The position numbers and the translations under genes were made by a program. From NCBI GenBank assembly GCA_026120185.1, contig JANUWF010001059.1, forward strand, positions 1,037,001 to 1,101,000: a DNA stretch of 64,000 nucleotides, read 5' to 3'. This document shows positions 31,919 to 44,208 of this stretch, piece after piece. The notes below the pieces were generated by a model. That model made no database searches and was not told where the DNA came from. It worked only from the letters and a program-made list of their open reading frames with translations. How positions within the stretch are numbered: the first letter of the stretch is position 1; each line of letters opens with the position of its first letter. The stretch comes from Voacanga thouarsii (Eukaryota; Streptophyta; Magnoliopsida; Gentianales; Apocynaceae).

Positions 31919-32833
31919 AATGTAAGGGTACCAATAACATAAGGAATAGAAAAACTCCCTGGATCACTTTCTTTTCATGGTAAAGTCCGTTGGTCTTGCA
32001 AGATAGCTGAGCATTTTTTTTATTTAAAACCACAGTGGATAATTCCTCTAACTTTTTTTGTTAACAAGCATGCTTTTGAGAATCTTTGTATATTTGGGCA
32101 TGTGTATCAAAGCCTTACTGAGTAGGATGTTTATGTGCAGTTGTTTGAATATTTCTAAAAACTTATCAAATTGTGTATCTTTTCTTACTTTTTGTACATG
32201 AGTGGGGTAAGGTACTGGTGGCTGAAAATCTAATTTTTTAGGTTATTTTTCAAAAGGTTCACTAAGAGGTGTTGGTTTCGGCCCATCTTCTTTAGATGGT
32301 ACCGGTTCCGTTCTAGGATCAGCTAGCTCCTTACCACTTCGTAATGTAATGGCAGCTGAATCGTATTGTATTTCTATCCCTAATGGTAACTGCTTCACTA
32401 AATCCATTAAAAACCAAATTTACCTTTCCATATTTCTAATCATATCCACAAATTTTGTCAATATATCATCTATCTCATGAAAATGTCTAGTTACATGGGT
32501 GGCAAATTTTCATAATACCCCTTCCCTTCTAAGGTAGCAGAGTCGGATGGTTGAGATGTCATCCCTTGAGACATGTTGGGATACCATCCCAAACTCCAAT
32601 GCAATATTAAATCAAGTTAGTTAGTTAAGGTACATGTTCACAAATTAAGTTAGAAAGACTATAACATGTAGGGACATTAAAGTACAAGTATACAAGAAAT
32701 TAAATATGACACCAATTCATACAAGGAACACACGCGCGCGCGCACACACACACACACATACACATATTCACAAATAGACATATAAACATATAAATATGGT
32801 TAAATCAACAAAATCCAAGCTTTCATGATATTA
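31919..32833 (-). pseudogene. gag: Athila-1 remnant of gag and leader; capsid missing
   Basis: Only ~900 bp separate protease from primer site, while a full Athila gag needs about 1.5-2 kb. Near 32030 the words CSAILQDQRTLP mark the end of gag-pol linker. At about 32560-32480 a short MSQGMTSQPSDSATLEGKG stretch may be a gag remnant. No capsid or zinc motif is found. A GC/CA microsatellite lies at about 32727-32757 in the leader. Confidence 0.55.
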
Positions 32834-32852
32834 TTCCCCGGCAATGGTGCCA
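32834..32852 (-). promoter_or_regulatory. Primer binding site, tRNA-Asp-like (Athila-1)
   Basis: The minus strand reads TGGCACCATTGCCGGGGAA, close to the TGGCGCCGTTGCCGGGGA site usual in Athila elements. The two differences are both C-to-T type. It lies nine bases inside the 5' LTR. Confidence 0.85.
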
Positions 32853-32861
32853 AAAACTTAA

Positions 32862-34319
32862 TGGGTAAATTTTGGGTGTATATAAATCATCAAATTTAAA
32901 TCCATACCTTAGTCAAGTTTTAATTAAAACATTAATCCCAAAATACACATACTAGCAAGTATACCCATCGCAAGCATAGTATAGGGAATTAAAGAGTATT
33001 GTTCCTCAAAGAAAAAAGTACACACTAGTCACTTTTCATTCATTGTTTAACTAACTAAATAAAGTGAGAAAATAAGAAAGAAAAAAAATAAAGAAATATA
33101 TACAACTCAAGGATGTGAAAATATGCAATTTAGACAAAAGCTTTTGAAAACATGATAATAAATCACTTAATCAACTCATAATCAATTATTATCTTGGTCT
33201 CATGAAGGACTTAATACAGACCCACTTCGTTTGCAATCCATGGAATCACTATCTTTTAGTTAAATTAGTGAACATATTCTGTCTCAACTAACTTATCCAA
33301 AAGATGCATTAAAATCAATCCTCATATAAGCCCCTATATTCTAGGTGGGTGATTTAAAATATAAAATTAGTCAATGAATCCATATTTTAGCTATTATCAA
33401 CTAGCCTTTGATTACCAATGTTCTAGACAATTAACCCATTTTTCAAGCAAGTTAAGAGATAACAAATATGAAATTAATTAATTGAAGTCATTACCAACCC
33501 TCTTTTCAAGCAAGTTAATAACAAAACCAATCAACCAACTCTGTAAGCAAAATAAGTAATCAAATACTATGAACAATAATTAATTGATCAAGAGACTAAA
33601 TTACTTAATAAATCATGAACCTCCCCCCCCCCCCCCCAAAAGTCAAATTACAATGGAAGCATTAAGTATGTAATTGTTTAAGAAAAAGAAAACAAAGGTA
33701 AAAGAAAGCACTCATAAACAAGCCTCCTTATTCTGCTTTGAAGACTCTCTTGAACAACCCTCCTTGAATGGTGAATCTCTCCTCTTTTGAATGAGTGGAA
33801 TTTTTATGGTGAATCTCTCCTCTTTTGAATGAGTGGAATTTTTTATCTTGCATTCACTCTCTATCTCTTATGTTTTATCTTGGTTTTATAGGTTTTTTTT
33901 ATGCCAAATTCGTTGCTTGAGGAGTCTTGGCCGAGTAGGAATTGGAAAATACCAAAATCTTTGAAAAATTACTAAATTCGTGCACAGGATTTCTGTGCTC
34001 TAGAGCAGACCCGGCGCCGGGTCCGTTTGACCCACTTGGTGCCGGGTGTATTCTATTTTTCCCTTGAGTTTTGCTCTATTTTCCGTTGTTTGAGTAGAAT
34101 GGACCTACTGCCTGGTCCACTTGCCAAACCTGGCACCATGTATTTGCTAGAAATTCTCTTTTTTGCTTGGAATCAACTTTAATCTGCTCAAATTCATCAA
34201 AAATACTATCTACAAGTAAAATATCAAATATGAAGGAATATGCCTAGTTATTACAACAAAAGTATCTCAATTTAACCTTAAATAATTAGAAAAATAATGA
34301 TAATTTTAGCCCCTATTCA
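32862..34319 (-). repeat. 5' LTR of Athila-1 (1458 bp)
   Basis: Partner of 14125-15546. A 38-bp unit is duplicated in tandem here (33768-33805 and 33806-33843) but single in the other LTR, accounting for the extra length. It also contains a 15-C tract at ~33623 and the GGCGCC-rich block near 34005-34140. Confidence 0.9.
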
Positions 34320-34953
34320 TCACATTTTTCAGGGCCTTGATTATTTTGATTATTCCAAACAATTACAATGGTGTGATTTTTTCATGTAATAAAGCATGGA
34401 AAATCTATTGTATAAGTCCGTCTTAATTAACTAGAGTTATATAGGCAACGTACAAGGTTATTGGCCTTGCGTTAAAATCCTCACCCATCATATATCAATG
34501 TACATCCACCAACTTATATTTAAGTCTTAAGGTACTTGTTCATGCAGTTGTAGCAATAAAATAATCTTTATTTATATTAGTACTTTTATAAAGATTATTA
34601 TCATGTGGTCTAGTTCTATGTATTCCAAATACGTTTATGCTATTAGTGTGAATGGACTACTCATTGGTTAAACATAATCATTCCCCATTTAGAAACAATA
34701 GTGTAGTTATCTAAATATTGATGAAGTACCCAACTTCATCAATTAATCAAGAATATTTTTTTGCTTATGTATTAGTTGCTCATAATCTTTACCTTACTGT
34801 GAAAGCACGACCCAATCTTGTAGATTGCTTACTAACACATTTAAAACTTAATATGCACATATATGTAAATAAAAAAATATTAATGAAATAAATATTTTAT
34901 TGATTTTCTAAAATACAAAAATACATTGTCTATTTTGGGTATAGATTCCAACA
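34320..34953 (-). repeat. Copia LTR-B, right fragment
   Basis: The minus strand begins TGTTGGAATCTATACCC at 34953. The rest resembles the copia LTRs at 12115-14019 and 58204-59302 (for example the AAGTCCGTCTTAATTAACTAG block). It continues at 14124 on the other side of Athila-1. Confidence 0.75.
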
Positions 34954-36134
34954 AATATTGCTATTAGCCCTGTTGTATTTACATTGTATATTCTTGGAGG
35001 TCCCTCATCGCATTCTACCCCATCTATAATTAATCATCCTGTCCTCAAGTTATGCCAATAATTTTGAATGCCTTTGTAAGCGCTCTTTATGATCTATTTT
35101 CCAATGTTGCTCATTCTTCATGTAATTCATTTGCTGCTCAAGCCATTCACTGTGTTGGATTTTGGTTCCACGAAAGTTATTCTATCTAGTTCTTAACTCT
35201 ATCACATCCATTTGAAGACATGCAATGACTATTCTTATCTCAGCTTAAAAATTTTCCATGCCCGCATGTCTTGCCGCTTGAAATCTCGAAGCATGAGGAG
35301 GTTTTACAACTAGAAGGTCATCTTCCACTTCCATATTCCTCACTTCTATTGGTGATAGCTATTTTTGGGTATTTTCATTGTACTGATAGCCCATATGGTA
35401 TATTTTTTTGTTAGAAACCACATCATTTGGTCTTGTAGCAATAGCTAATTCTCCAAAGAAATCCACACCAAAATAGAGAAGCATTCTTGTAATGAACAAG
35501 GGAAACATAAAAACTTTGGAAGAGTGGCTATAAGTTGTCACCTCAGGCATGGAAGAAAAGAGAATAGGTGCTAATGGTATGGGATCAAAATGTATCATTT
35601 TGAAAACACAGTAAATACCAATAATCCCAGCTTGATAGCACTTACTCTTGGACAAGCATTAAATATAATCAAGTAGACAACCAAGCATAGTTGAGGAAGC
35701 AAAACATTGGTATAAAGAACAAATGATTGTGTAGTTCACTTATGCCTTAAACACATTTGCCTTCTTGCATTTTCAAAATCTTAATCCAAATCTGAAGTGA
35801 CCTTTTTCTTAATGAGGTCAATAGCAACCCAATTACCAATATATGAAATTCCTATGGTTTGAGCCAAAGACTGCCTAGTGAGGGTATCAATATGGGTGAA
35901 AGTGCCTTGCTTCTTATCAAGCATATTAGCATAGAACTCCTTTAAAAGATCGGGGTAATATGGGCCATCTAAATGGAGAATAGATTTCCAACCTATGGTA
36001 TGAAACATTTGTGAGATTTTCAAAGATCGATCCAATTCAACTTCCACAGATTTCTTAACTACAACTTTATTTGAAGCTCTTTTTGCAAATCAAAAAGCAC
36101 AATAGTCATCAACAAAATGTCTATAAGAAGTAGG
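34954..36134 (-). pseudogene. Decayed ORF resembling the putative plant transposon protein domain
   Basis: Two open pieces on the minus strand, 36047-35781 (88 codons) and 35655-35359 (98 codons), plus broken coding-like sequence on both sides. The first has VELDRSLKISQMFHTIGWKS, then DLLKEFYANMLDKKQGTFTH and LAQTIGISYIGNW. This gW.. / EFYAN / LGI pattern is typical of the plant domain usually named 'putative plant transposon protein', found in or near LTR elements. The second has FPLFITRMLLYFGVDFFGE. The frame continues upstream (SYRHFVDDYCAF) to 36134, where a different repeat begins. Host or element is undetermined; it is not functional. Confidence 0.5.
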
Positions 36135-38886
36135 GGTTGTGTCCTCAAGAAAAGCTAGCAATTTTCAAAGTTAACGCATTTTATTTTATCACATTTTGCA
36201 TAACATACTAATAAAAAGAGTTGTTTGCAAAATAGGAGTCATGGTATGATTTTTGCAATTTTGTATGCATGAGTATGTAAATAGAGGGTTGCTTGCTTAA
36301 TGCAAGAGATAATTCGTCTCCAAGAATGGAATAATGGATTTAGAGAACTCTGAGTATAGAAAGTTTACAAAAATAGAAAGCTTTATTTTATAGAAAGTGT
36401 CTAAAAGAAATAATTTACATAAGGTTTCATGAATATATAGGAATTTGCCCTCTTATAAATAATCTTTATGAATGCGTAAGCAATGAGATTTACCTTGGTC
36501 TAGCAAATAAGTTTCTTAACTACAAAGAGTAGGTCCTTACCCTTGGCAACCTTCCAAGTCTAAGAAAAGGTCATAAAATAGAACGTCACAATCTAATCCC
36601 AAATATCTTAGGAAAACATATCCCATATTTATAATGTACTTAGCATCTCAAGTTCTTGCCAAAACCCACTAATATATGACAAGCAATAACTTCAAATAAA
36701 TTAGTATATAAACCTTTAGTACATCCTTAAATGTTGATACACATTAATATTGCACATAATAGAAGTATATAAAGTAATATTAGGAAGTTTCTATAAGGTT
36801 CCTAGGTTGTTTATAATTTCTAGCAACTTACCTATCTTTCCTAAGAGTATAATACATATAAAAGTATGCTAGATTGACCTTAAATTTTGCAAAAATATAC
36901 CATAATACATATAGAATAGAGTACAAGTGGCCATTCACCAAAAATCAGACTTTAACCATGCTCAGAAAAATTCTTTTTGTTACTGTAGTATTCTGCCCAA
37001 AACACAGTAGTGTTAAAGAAAAATTTGTAACTTTTAATTCACACATCAGAAAATTCCAAAATTTTCCAGTTAACAACTACATTCCCTCTGTTTTGACCTT
37101 GTTCACATTCTGAATGTTTCACAGAGAATTAGTAGCCTAAAACTAAACATACAATAAAACCGATAAACTCTATTTTTACTTCCTCTATTTTTTCAAAATT
37201 CACTGGGATCAATCCCAGGGTTTTCATGCTTGATCATTAACATGAATAACATCCCAAACATATCTAGTAACCAATATCAAAAGGCTTTGTAGTAGTAAAT
37301 TACATTGCTAATTTATTTTGAACCAAAACAAGCAACTAACACATATTTTCAGGAATTTCAGTAAGCATAAAATTTATTCCATACTTCAAGAAATCAACTC
37401 CTTAGACTTATGAACTCAAGAAAACACAAACATGGAATGGATTTAACTTGGTAACAACAATCCTAGCATAAAACAAATTAAAGATCATTCATGAACATAT
37501 CAAGAAATCATCTTTTCTTCAGAACAAATTCTAGCTTTTTATAAATACAATTAAGGGGAAAGGTATTTTCTTATGTAAAAATCCTTTGAATGAAGATTTC
37601 TTTTCCAATATCACAACAAGTATAGGTGATAAACATGAATTTTAAATCAAGAAGTACATGCTAAGAATTCTTGAAACCTTAAACCCTAATCTTCCTTAAA
37701 TGTGGCGGCACGAGAGGAATCAAATAAAAGAAAAGCTCTAGATCATTACCTATTTTTACACCTTGTTCAAGAAACCTTAGTGACGCAAGATCGTGTCTTC
37801 AAGCTTCTGCTTCTCCCAAGAACTTCAAGCAATCGATCTAAGAATGATGCTCCAAGTGTGTGACTTTGTGCAGAAAATTTTCCTTAGGCAATGAAACAAT
37901 TAGTTTTGGCACAAGAGGGAGGATTTTCATGTGCTAGGGGAGAGAGAGTGTGTGGGACAGCTACTAGGGGTTTTTAGGGCTCCAAAATTTGATGTAGCTA
38001 AGGTTTTATAGAAGAGTTATATTAGGTTTAGGAATTTAAAGGAGAAAAGAAGAATTTAAGAGAAAGTCCTATTTGCTCTATGTTTTAACTAATAAAAGGC
38101 TTCCTTTAATTAGTTTATCACAATCTTAGGGGGTTTAGGAAACTAGGTGGCTGGCCAAGAGGGAGCAAAAGTGGTAGCATAATGGAGAAAAAAAGGGAAT
38201 AATATTCTTGAAAGTTTTCCTAAGTATTAAAGATTTGAAAACTAAAAATCCCTTCAAGATACTCTCCTAAATAAACAAGAATTAGGTTTTCTTCCTCTTC
38301 CACCTCCTAAGTGGCAGCATTAAGGCTTGTAGAAGCCTATAAATTTCCTCAAAATATTATTCTAGTGAGATGAAATATTTAAATTAAGGGAATTCAATTT
38401 TTCTCCAAATAAAATAAAATAAGAGGGAAGTCTTGCTAAACTAAAATTTAAATACTTCCTAAACTAATACCTAAACAAACAAATAAAATAGGCATATAAT
38501 GACCATTGAAAAATATATTGCAACTATATAAATATATAATGAATATGTAACTATATATATATGAACAAATATTAACAAGTTACCTAAATTATTTATTATT
38601 TTAATTATTATCTACTCAACAATTCAATATACGAATTTAGAATTAATTATATATCTATATGTGCATATGTATTTTTCCCAATTAATAGTTTTATGCAAAA
38701 TATACTATCCATCATTATCTCAAGTAGTGATTTCTCAACCATCACTCAAGCACAACAATTTTCTTCACATACCAAACTCAAATAATTCATCCACACAATG
38801 GTAAATATGTCTATGTGCAAGAATACTCATGTTATCTGGTCAATATATTGCCCCATTTCTAGATGCATTTAGGGTGAGGTGTTACA
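36135..38886 (-). repeat. Tekay-like LTR (LTR-D), left boundary uncertain
   Basis: The right end GGTGAGGTGTTACA matches the LTR edges of Tekay-1 and Tekay-2 in form; on the minus strand it starts TGTAACACCTCACCC. The layout inside (a transcript-like block near 37690-37900, AT-rich block near 38400-38700) also resembles them. There is no primer site or pol next to it, so it is solo or truncated. The left edge is placed where the coding-like sequence stops (TGTGTCC at 36138). The flanks GGGGT and TACTG do not match, so the boundary or the solo status is unproven. No gene inside. Confidence 0.45.
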
Positions 38887-39190
38887 TACTGAATGCCTAG
38901 GTTGGTTCATCTAGGTAGCCCAATCTGATCCAATGTTGATTTTTTCAATTTTCAATTAATTACTATAAATATATAGCCACAGATAAAAGGAAAATAAACC
39001 ACAAAAATCCAAAAAGAAACTAGAATGTTAACAAAAATAAAACATGAATAAGGTGTATTAAATTATCCTTGCACATCACCAAAAGCATTCCAAAAGGTAA
39101 ACATAATCTGTAAGGAAAAAAAAGTATGTAGAAATAGAAATAAAAATAAATCAAAATTAAAAATTATCTAAGTGCGATAATAATTAAAGA
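38887..39190. other. AT-rich stretch, nothing recognised
   Basis: About 300 bp between LTR-D and the Athila-2 gag remnant. Homopolymer-rich, no ORF, no clear repeat ends. Confidence 0.4.
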
Positions 39191-39913
39191 ATAAATTAAT
39201 GTTTCCTACGTGATGCTTTCGGTGTTACCAGGTGACGATCCACTTTACCTCTCAGAGATAAGCTTAGAGAGTTGTCCAATTTGGGTTTTCCGATTGCAAA
39301 TAGAGGATTTTTTGTTCCTCATGGATGCTTCAACTCCTTGAAACATTGTGTCCATGGAAGAGACCAATTTGGAAACTAGATCTTTAAGAGAGGGCTTTGT
39401 AAAAAGTAGATAATGAGCACAGTATGGCAATGGTGCTTGAGTTCATGCTATTTGGAAGCCTTGAGGAGGGAGATGTCACACCTGATTTGGATTTTTCCAG
39501 AGTGATTCTTCCATTCGAGATTGTATCTGTTACTATAGGGTTATTCCCATTTCTTGCATTTTCAATGAAATCCACTTGTTCCGTAGCTTACTTATTAGTT
39601 GAACCCATGCTTTAGCATTCATGATTTGGGTGTTTTCCTCCACAAAAGTCACAATACATGACTTGAGCTTGGGCTTGAGGGGGAGCATTCATCTTTTCAA
39701 TCTTCTTGGTAAGGGCATCTAGCTTTGCTTCTATGGCTACCATAACATTAATATTGTGAATCTTTTGGGCACACATCCTAGGCTTTGGATTCCCCCAACA
39801 ATAGCTGTCCATGACTATGTTTTTAATCAAATCTCTCAACTCTTTTGAAGCTTTTGTTGCTGTAGAACCACCAAAAAATGCATCATAAAATTTCTTAGTA
39901 GCAAAGTTTAACC
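39191..39913 (-). pseudogene. gag: Athila-2 gag, C-terminal half
   Basis: 39926-39612 reads LNFATKKFYDAFFGGSTATK, KELRDLIKNIVMDSYCWGNP, IEAKLDALTKKIEKMN and the zinc knuckle CDFCGGKHPNHEC. 39430-39245 reads SLKDLVSKLVSSMDTMFQGV and IGQLSKLISER, the conserved region after the knuckle in Athila gag. A frameshift and stop lie between 39430 and 39610. The codons before LNFATK belong to the solo LTR. The frame resumes on the far side at 44209. Confidence 0.8.
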
Positions 39914-42231
39914 TGTAACACCCCACTACCTAGGCCCGATAGGGCCGGGGATGTTGCCCCGTCCAAAGGACAAGGGGTCTTTATAACTAGGTCACACAAT
40001 TAAAATAATAGAATAAAAATAATAATTCAAACTTAAAACTTATTACAATCTAAGAATTCAAATCAAATCCAAAATACAAATTGTTCACTCTCAACTCCCA
40101 AAGCATTACACAAAATAAATATCAGAAAAATCTTCCAAGGCAGGAAACAACTAGCTACTCATCCTCACAGCAAGATCGACTTGAAATCATGGTAAAAAGG
40201 GTGATGAGATAAAAATCTAAGCAAGTCTGTGTGTGCTTTGAGTGTCCAGTGAGAACAGTTCGTGGATGCAAAGTATAAAATCTTCGTAAAAGAAATACTA
40301 GCAAGCAATAATCAATAGTCAAAATCCAGAGTGGTGTTTTAGTTTTTCCATCCATACATGATCAAATAAATCAACCACTCAAAAAAAAAAAAAAAAAAAA
40401 GGTGGTCATGGGTTACCACACATTAGGCCCCATAACCATACAACAGTCAGAATGACACACTTTATGCAGGCTGACAAAAAAGTAGGTGATTGGCCAACTG
40501 GGCAAGATACTCCTCCTTCTCTATACCCAAACAAAATCGATTGTCCATTCCGGTAACACACAGTCCACTTGACCGAAAGCTGCTAGCTCAGATCGGCACG
40601 ACCTACTAGACTGACATCCTATCTGGGGAGGACTCACCCCTCAGAGGTGGCCACCTACTGAGAGACTTACCCTAACCCTTGAAAGACTAGTCCTAGCAGT
40701 CCACCCTTATTGAGTACTCAACGTAAGTCATCCCACTCGGGGAAAAATGAACTAAACATAGCTCCACTTAAAAATGGCAATTAAAGATTTCCAAAGTTTG
40801 AGACAAAACTGGTTTTCGAAAAAGTTTAAAGTTTGAGCAAATCGGCTTATTGATTTTTCAAATAATTTGGTTGATTGAAATGAGAAAGGAGACAATCCTC
40901 AATTGCCTTTACAGAAATGAGTGACCATGCACTCCACAATTAGCTTGCTATAGAACCTTTTGCATCAATCGGGTTTTATGCACGAGCTTACCTGATCCTT
41001 AGCTTGAGATAAAATAAAGGTCTTCAATAGTTGACCTAACCCCGCCTGGGGTAAATACAAGCCATAATTAAACTCAAGCCAAAATCTACTTTCACAAATA
41101 AAACTAGCTCAACTTACTTCAACCATAATCCTAGCGTCCCAAGCTTTAAGGCCAGATAATAAATAAAAGGGTTTATAAGCTAAGTCTAGTTTGATATTAA
41201 AATAATTAGGGTTTTAGGAAATAGGTACTAATAAGTTGAAGGTTTAAATCTTGCTAATAATAAATTAGAGTTTATTTGATGAAGAGTCACAGGTGGTATT
41301 AGGTAAAATAATGATTCATTAATAATTAATTGTTAGAAAATAATTGAAAACTAAAATTAGTTGAAAATAAATTTTAATGGGTCTTGATTGAAAAATAATA
41401 AATAAATTTTAATAGTGTTTATGAATACAAGACTTACAAAATTAATATTTTACTTATTATGATTATTTATATAAAAGGCTTTATTTAATAATGTTATTAT
41501 ATATAATATCTATATATTTTATTTTTGTAATAAAAGCTATCATTTATTTGACTAAAATATCCTTATTTTATATATAATAATCCAAATCTACCCTTCCTAG
41601 GGATTTTTGAAATTTACTAGCAAAAATTATAATATTAATCATTTTATTGATGAAATAAAATTAGCTTAGGGACAACTAGATCATGATCATATTTCCATTG
41701 CTAACCACAATCATGAACATACACTCCACTTCAATTCATCAAATCATCCAAATCATAAATAAAGGCATAGATCTAAATTTACCAAGACATGATCTAACCT
41801 CTACTAGCATAAACATAATCATGGCTTTAACAATGAACATAAATCCTATTCACCAAAAGCGACATAATCTCTAACATGCTTGATCACATATACCACTCAC
41901 GACATGGAGATATGCATTAAACCCTAAAAATTCCGTACAATCAACCAAGACAATCAACTCATGTATAAATCCCATCTCCATCATATACACACATTTATTC
42001 ATGCTTCAATCTCAACTCATCACAACAACACGTTCTTAAGCCCCAATCATAATCCATCTCCTTTTAATATCAACCTAGAGACATGAATCTAGAATTTAAA
42101 GAGAGGGTTGAAGAGGCTTACTTGGTTGATGAGTACCTTGGAGTAGTTTCGAATGGATCCTAGCTCCTAGGAGACTAGACCTGCCCAAGAGAGATGAAGA
42201 AAACATGGTCATGGTTGAAGTCACCATTCGG

Positions 42232-42234
<3 letters not shown>

Positions 42235-42282
<48 letters not shown>
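42235..42282. repeat. (GA)n microsatellite in solo LTR
   Basis: 48 bp AG repeat at the position matching 7657-7708 of Tekay-1. Confidence 0.95.
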
Positions 42283-42288
<6 letters not shown>

Positions 42289-43898
42289 TCCATTAGTATG
42301 ATTATACACACATATATTCATTAGAGGTTGAAGATGAGTGAAGATGAAGTTGATTGAACATGCTTACCTTGAAGGTGTTCTTAAGCATTCACAGAAATAC
42401 TGGTTTTCAATCCAAAAGAGAGAGTTGGATTTTGGAGTTTGATGTTAAAAGTAGTATGAATGGATTCCCAGAAGTGAGTAGGTGCAATCTGGAATTTTTT
42501 TTGAGAAGATTGAAGTGGTTTTGGTGGCCTTAGGCGAGAGAATGTGAGTAGGTGTTCTTGAAGGTTGAAGAGAATGGAGAGAATAGGGAGAGGCTGGATG
42601 AAATTCTGTGTAGGAGGGAGTGCCGAATTGTTTGAGAGGTTTTGGCAATTGAATTTTTGGTTTGGGAGTAAAAGGAAAGCCTGGTTGTTTCAAATCCTAA
42701 AAGAATATTTTAGAGAATCAATTTTGGAAATAAAATATGGTAAGAAGATCTTCAATGGAGGAGAGCTTTTGGAAGCTCTAATGGCCGACTGGTTTGATCA
42801 GAGTTTTTGCTGGATGAAAGCCGTTTGAAGGGGCTTAATGGTGGAAAAAAAGAGGGAGTACAATGGTGAAGGAATGTCCGGTTGTTTAAGGGATGTTTTA
42901 TGGAAGTTTACTAAACATATTTGCTGAAATTTTGGTCTTCAATCAATGGCTTGATTGGAGTAATTGTTGGAGATATTTTAGGGTAGCCATGGACAGGTTT
43001 TTTGAGCAGAAGGTTAGGAAAGATACTGGAGCTCAGTTCATGGCTGTTCAAGAGAAGTTTGAACAAAAAAATTGTGAAGTTTCGGTCAGGGCTGGAGAAG
43101 GAAGAAAGTTGGAAAAATTCCTGTACAGGTTTTTTGCTAGTTGCTGGATATTTCTGGGCTGCTTTTGCTACCATTTTCCAGCCAACTTGCAGAAGATTTG
43201 AAGGGTTATTCAGAGGTCTTTCAAGGCTGGTTTCCAGCCTTCTTTATGGAAGAAAAACGTGGGTAAGGTGCAGGGTGAAAATTGGATGAAAACAGCTTGG
43301 TTTAGGCTCACCAAAGCTGAGAATTTGCCCAGAAAATTTTCTGGTTTGCACAGCATTTGTGCAGTCCGATTTTGGCCATAAAATTTCAGACTTTAAGCTG
43401 GAGAAGAGGGATATTTTTCTGGTAGTATTTGGGAGGGAATGATGGCTGAAAATTTTGACACTTTGAATGCACAAGAAGCTGGAAAAATTTCAGATTACTT
43501 CATGAAGAAAATGAACATAGCTAGGGTGGAGTTTTAAAGGTTCAACCATGGAGATTAATTCTCTTGGGAACCTTTCCCAACTCCTACCCATTTTCGGTCT
43601 ATAAGATGTCTTACACTTAGACATTTTGAACCTTTAAAGCCACATCACTTTGCTAGAATTTTTCTGGAATAAAATTGGTTTGAATAAATTGAACAACTTA
43701 ATGAACTAAGAAGTAAGAAAAACTAAGGATCAAGAAGGGTGTGAATTCCCTTAGAAATGTTTATAGGGCACAAGAGTAGGATTAGGATACTCCTATCATG
43801 TCTCCCCTAGGACAACCCTCTACTCTTCCCTAAAGCATACAAGGCTGAAAATATCCTCCCTAAACAAAAATAAAATTCAATCATGCAAAAACTCAAAT

Positions 43899-43956
43899 GA
43901 TGGAATTTGAACCCAAAACCTCAAGAATTAATTCCAAAGCTCTAACCACTACACCA
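43899..43956 (-). promoter_or_regulatory. tRNA-like A/B-box module in solo LTR
   Basis: The minus strand has a perfect A box TGGTGTAGTGG (43946-43956) followed by TTAGAGC, and a B-box-like GGTTCAAATTC (43903-43913, one mismatch). It lies 252 bp from the LTR edge. Confidence 0.7.
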
Positions 43957-44208
43957 CAACAACTCTTGTTCTTATTTTCTCTCCAAAATATTTTTTCTAT
44001 TTAATCCTCAAGCTATCTCCCTATTTTCACCTCAAGCAAAAATTACCATTTTGCCATTCTTACTCAACAAGCACAAATAAACCATCTAGGCCACAAACCA
44101 CAAATCCAAAGCACATAAAATCATATAAAAATATATTTAAGCATGCAATAAAATATGATATGCATCCCAACCCCTTACTCTAAGGTTGGTTTCAACTGGG
44201 GTTTCATA

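Larger units (their letters stand above)
14125..34319 (-). mobile_element. Athila-1: Athila-type Ty3/gypsy element, interrupted by Tekay-2
   Basis: Minus-strand order: 5' LTR 34319-32862, Asp-type primer site, a short leader, protease, RT, RNase H, integrase (split by Tekay-2), a post-pol region, PPT and 3' LTR 15546-14125. The own length without the insert is about 8.6 kb. Target flanks are TCAC on both sides (a 5-bp duplication would have one mismatch). The gag capsid is absent and pol has many stops, so the copy is defective. RT has the FMDDF box, and the PR/RT style matches Athila rather than chromoviruses; no chromodomain is present. Confidence 0.88.
39914..44208 (-). repeat. Solo LTR of the Tekay-1 family (4295 bp)
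   Basis: It begins TGTAACACCCCACTACC and ends GGGGTTTCATA (CA decayed to TA). It is similar to 5426-9613 along its length and has no internal region, primer site or PPT. Target flanks are TAACC and TAATC, four of five equal. It splits an Athila gag reading frame, so the insertion site is certain. It includes an A20 run at 40381-40400 and ORFs (42565-42828, 42893-43201) without coding character. Confidence 0.9.

Noticed and set aside
42565..43289. Overlapping plus-strand ORFs of 87-102 codons in the solo LTR
   Set aside because: They do not persist in the matching part of the Tekay-1 LTR and lack domain signals.
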